A DNA stretch of 64,000 nucleotides from Chitinophagales bacterium (GTDB lineage: Bacteria > Bacteroidota > Bacteroidia > Chitinophagales > Chitinophagaceae), in contig JAFLBM010000013.1 of the NCBI GenBank assembly GCA_017303455.1, positions 1 through 64,000 of the forward strand, written 5' to 3'. Made by a program: the position numbers and the translations under genes. The stretch's first letter is position 1. Every line of letters starts with the position of its first letter. This document shows, one piece after another, positions 62,168 to 64,000 of the stretch. The notes under the pieces are model-generated. The model made no database searches and was not told the origin of the DNA. It was given only the letters and a program-made list of their open reading frames with translations.

Positions 62168-63397
62168 TTATTTCGCAGTGTCTGCTACAGTGAGCTTTTT
62201 ACCGGGTACTTTGCCCGGGTAGAGCTCCAGAGCTTTTTCCAAACAATCCATTGCTGCATTCAGTGCGTCGAGGTTCAATACATAGGCCAGCCGCACTTCA
62301 TTTTTACCCAGGCCGGCTGTTCCATAAAAACCAGTGGCAGGAGCCAGCATCACGGTCGCATTATTATAAGAGAAATCTTCCAGTAGCCACTGGCAGAATG
62401 TATCGCTGTCATCAATCGGTAACCGGGCTATCGCATAGAAAGCACCACCGGGATTGGGACAGAAAACTCCGGGCATCGCATTCAACCGCTGCACCAGTAA
62501 ATTTCTTCTGCGCAGGTACTCTGCTTTTGGCGCATCAAAATAACTGGCGGGCAGATCCACCGCTGCTTCACCCATGATCTGGGCCAGGCCGGGAGGGCTT
62601 AATCTTGCCTGTGCAAATTTCATGGCTGCATCATACACTTCTTTATTCTTCGTGACAAATGCACCGAGCCTGGCACCGCAGGCACTGTATCGCTTGGAGA
62701 TCGTATCCATCAATACCACATGCTGATCTAATCCGTCCAGGTGCATAGCACTTACATACTCGCCGTCATAGCAAAATTCCCGGTAAGCTTCATCACTGAA
62801 GAGGTATAAATTATGTTGGATGCAAATAAGTTTCAGGGCTTCCATTTCTTCGCGGCTGTACAAATAACCCGTTGGATTATTCGGGCTGCAGATAATGATT
62901 GCTTTGGTTTTGCTGGTAATTACTTTTTCAAAATCAGCAATCGGGGGCAGGGCGAATCCTGTTTCTATGTTCGAAGTGATGGGTACTACGTTCACACCGA
63001 CTGCACAGGCAAAGCCATTATAGTTGGCATAGAAAGGCTCGGGGATGATCACTTCATCGCCGGGATTCAGGCAGGTGAAGAAGCCAAACATGATCGCTTC
63101 ACTGCCACCTGTGGTAATGAGTATCTGGTCGTGACGGACATCAATGCCCACACTTTTATAGTACTGCACCAGTTTGCGGCGGTAGCTTTCGTTGCCGGCA
63201 CTGTGGCTGTACTCCAGGGTTTTAATATCTGCCTGGCGCACCGCATCCAGAATAGCAGGCGGTGTTTCAATATCCGGCTGGCCGATATTGAGGTGATATA
63301 CTTTCAGTCCTTTCTTCTTGGCGGCCTCAGCGTAGGGCACCAGTTTCCGTATCGGTGAAGCTGGCATCTGCCGGCCACGGGTAGAAATGTTTAGCAT
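62168..63397 (-). CDS. Class I/II PLP-dependent aminotransferase
   Basis: This 409-residue fold-type I aminotransferase has 'YHLNIGQPDIETPP', 'TTGGSEAI', 'SPNNPTGYLYS', 'LFSDEAYREFCYDG', and the PLP lysine in 'DTISKRYSACGARLGAFV'. A carboxylate-binding Arg is in 'NEVRLAYVLN'. It resembles aspartate or alanine aminotransferases of the AspC/AlaT kind, and the exact amino acid is unassigned. A perfect TACCTTTG box ends 4 bases before the ATG, so its transcript is probably near-leaderless. It is divergent from rpoD. Confidence 0.92.
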   Translation of the reverse strand: MLNISTRGRQMPASPIRKLVPYAEAAKKKGLKVYHLNIGQPDIETPPAILDAVRQADIKTLEYSHSAGNESYRRKLVQYYKSVGIDVRHDQILITTGGSEAIMFGFFTCLNPGDEVIIPEPFYANYNGFACAVGVNVVPITSNIETGFALPPIADFEKVITSKTKAIIICSPNNPTGYLYSREEMEALKLICIQHNLYLFSDEAYREFCYDGEYVSAMHLDGLDQHVVLMDTISKRYSACGARLGAFVTKNKEVYDAAMKFAQARLSPPGLAQIMGEAAVDLPASYFDAPKAEYLRRRNLLVQRLNAMPGVFCPNPGGAFYAIARLPIDDSDTFCQWLLEDFSYNNATVMLAPATGFYGTAGLGKNEVRLAYVLNLDALNAAMDCLEKALELYPGKVPGKKLTVADTAK

Positions 63398-63401
63398 GGG
63401 G

Positions 63402-63409
63402 CAAAGGTA
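63402..63409 (-). promoter_or_regulatory. -7 box of the aminotransferase gene
   Basis: On the minus strand TACCTTTG ends 4 bases before the ATG, an exact TAnnTTTG match. No TTTG -33 box is seen at the usual distance. Confidence 0.5.
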
Positions 63410-63420
63410 AGACGGGAATA

Positions 63421-63452
63421 GTTAATTAGTTAACCGGTTAATGGGTTAATAA
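63421..63452. repeat. Degenerate octamer run, 4 units
   Basis: GTTAATTA, GTTAACCG, GTTAATGG and GTTAATAA follow one another without gaps, sharing GTTAA. It is 24 bases upstream of the aminotransferase start. Confidence 0.7.
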
Positions 63453-63600
63453 GGGGGCCGGTAGCTTGAACTACTCCGCCTGTTATTGCTGATACACAGC
63501 ATAGCTGAAATCTTTGAAATACTTGCAGTCAAGTACTAAGTCAGGTAACAGGTAATATGTGTATGCAGGAGAACCATTCCCATTTTCACGCCCAACCACA

Positions 63601-63628
63601 AACTATAAACTACAAACTTCAAACTCCC
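63601..63628. repeat. Degenerate heptamer run, 4 units
   Basis: AAACTAT, AAACTAC, AAACTTC and AAACTCC follow one another without gaps, sharing AAACT. Confidence 0.65.
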
Positions 63629-63672
63629 GGATTATCAGCAATTCCACTTAGCATTTTGGCGTGAACTACTGT

Positions 63673-63694
63673 GTAGTCACTTAATAAGTACTAC
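63673..63694. promoter_or_regulatory. Hyphenated palindrome upstream of rpoD
   Basis: GTAGT-C-ACTTA-A-TAAGT-ACTAC is an almost perfect palindrome with one bulged C. It lies about 115 bases before the rpoD start and could be an operator. No regulator is known. Confidence 0.35.
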
Positions 63695-63812
63695 AAAACA
63701 ATCCTATTTACTTCTATTTTTTTGGGTAACAAGGTTTGGTTTCTTTGTATCAATCCTCCCTGTGAAAGCAAAACCCTATTTGCTTCACCCTTTTAAACCG
63801 AACCTTATGTCA

Positions 63813-64000
63813 ATGCGACAGCTTAAGATCAGCAATGCTATCACCAGCCGTGAATCCCCCAGTCTCGCCAAGTATCTCCAGGAAATCAGTAAACTGCCCA
63901 TGCTTACACCCGATGAGGAAACAGACCTCACCCGCCGCATCAAACAGGGTGATAAAGCCGCTCTTGACAAACTCACCAAAGCCAATCTTCGTTTCGTGGT
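63813..64000 (+). CDS. rpoD: Primary sigma factor RpoD, 5' part only
   Basis: The first 62 codons of a sigma-70 protein are present and the rest lies beyond the right edge. '[11 protein letters not shown]', '[20 protein letters not shown]' (core '[11 protein letters not shown]') and '[10 protein letters not shown]' match region 1.2 of the short Bacteroidota primary sigma factor, which lacks most of region 1.1. ATG 63813 gives the usual 'MRQLKI' start; ATG 63807, two codons earlier, is the alternative. This sigma would read the TAnnTTTG promoters seen here. Confidence 0.9.
   Translation, partial: MRQLKISNAITSRESPSLAKYLQEISKLPMLTPDEETDLTRRIKQGDKAALDKLTKANLRFV

Larger units (their letters stand above)
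63398..63806. other. 409-base divergent intergenic region before rpoD
   Basis: No gene is seen. It holds the aminotransferase -7 box, two degenerate short-period repeat runs (63421-63452 and 63601-63628) and a hyphenated palindrome (63673-63694). A TTTG-N15-TTTCTTTG near-promoter at 63721-63747 could drive rpoD. Confidence 0.6.

Overview
This window looks like chromosome from a member of the Bacteroidota, most likely family Chitinophagaceae. The reasons are SprA and other type IX secretion (T9SS) parts, T9SS-sorted surface proteins, a SusC/SusD pair, a Bacteroidota-style TonB, promoters of the TTTG-N~20-TAnnTTTG type, and few visible Shine-Dalgarno sites. The lineage is an inference from gene content and protein style; no rRNA is present to confirm it. 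Coding density is high and no phage, transposase or CRISPR array was found.

Layout. 1-6921 is the 5' part of a giant secreted adhesin-like protein (leucine-rich, Ig-like and CARDB repeats) that runs off the left edge. 7128-9814 is a TPR sensor kinase and LuxR-type regulator pair. 9804-14536 holds a GNAT acetyltransferase, a trans-sulfuration PLP enzyme, a DinB-like protein, a small lipoprotein, fabH and ruvA. 14578-21873 is sprA, the T9SS outer-membrane translocon. 21966-28843 holds a hypothetical secreted protein, an SDR, a T9SS type B surface protein, an alpha/beta hydrolase, a GxxExxY protein and a DUF4105 membrane protein. 28964-29779 is tonB. A minus-strand block from 38218 down to 29872 carries folD, queE, a PorE-like OmpA protein, dprA, a second T9SS type B protein and guaB. 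38320-41183 is a two-gene outer-membrane unit (PorV/PorQ-like barrel plus a helix-hairpin-helix barrel protein). 41356-47039 is a susC-susD-DUF1735 nutrient-uptake operon. 47150-49038 holds two tandem paralogous secreted proteins of unknown function and a DUF3467 protein. 49098-53690 has a four-helix-bundle protein, radC, a small membrane protein, prs, rplY, pth and an FAH-family enzyme. 53843-57877 is a fused E1 alpha-beta dehydrogenase followed by a convergent kinase/regulator pair. 58011-64000 has a small basic secreted protein, a GNAT, tRNA-Met, a TonB-dependent receptor, an aminotransferase and the start of rpoD.

How the parts fit. Several genes serve one export and surface programme: SprA and a PorE-like protein are secretion machinery, the two proteins with type B sorting domains are probable cargo, and TonB energises the SusCD and TonB-receptor uptake systems. 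Housekeeping genes are interleaved.

The most unusual signal is in the gaps between genes. Several unrelated short repeat families occur, many with a 7- or 8-bp period, and they repeatedly overlap or abut stop codons (the DinB-like gene, fabH, the DUF4105 gene, radC). Two of these families bracket small genes (GxxExxY and four-helix-bundle) that look like accessory cassettes. A second pattern is near-leaderless promoters, where a perfect TAnnTTTG box sits 3 to 5 bases before the start codon of guaB, folD and an aminotransferase gene.
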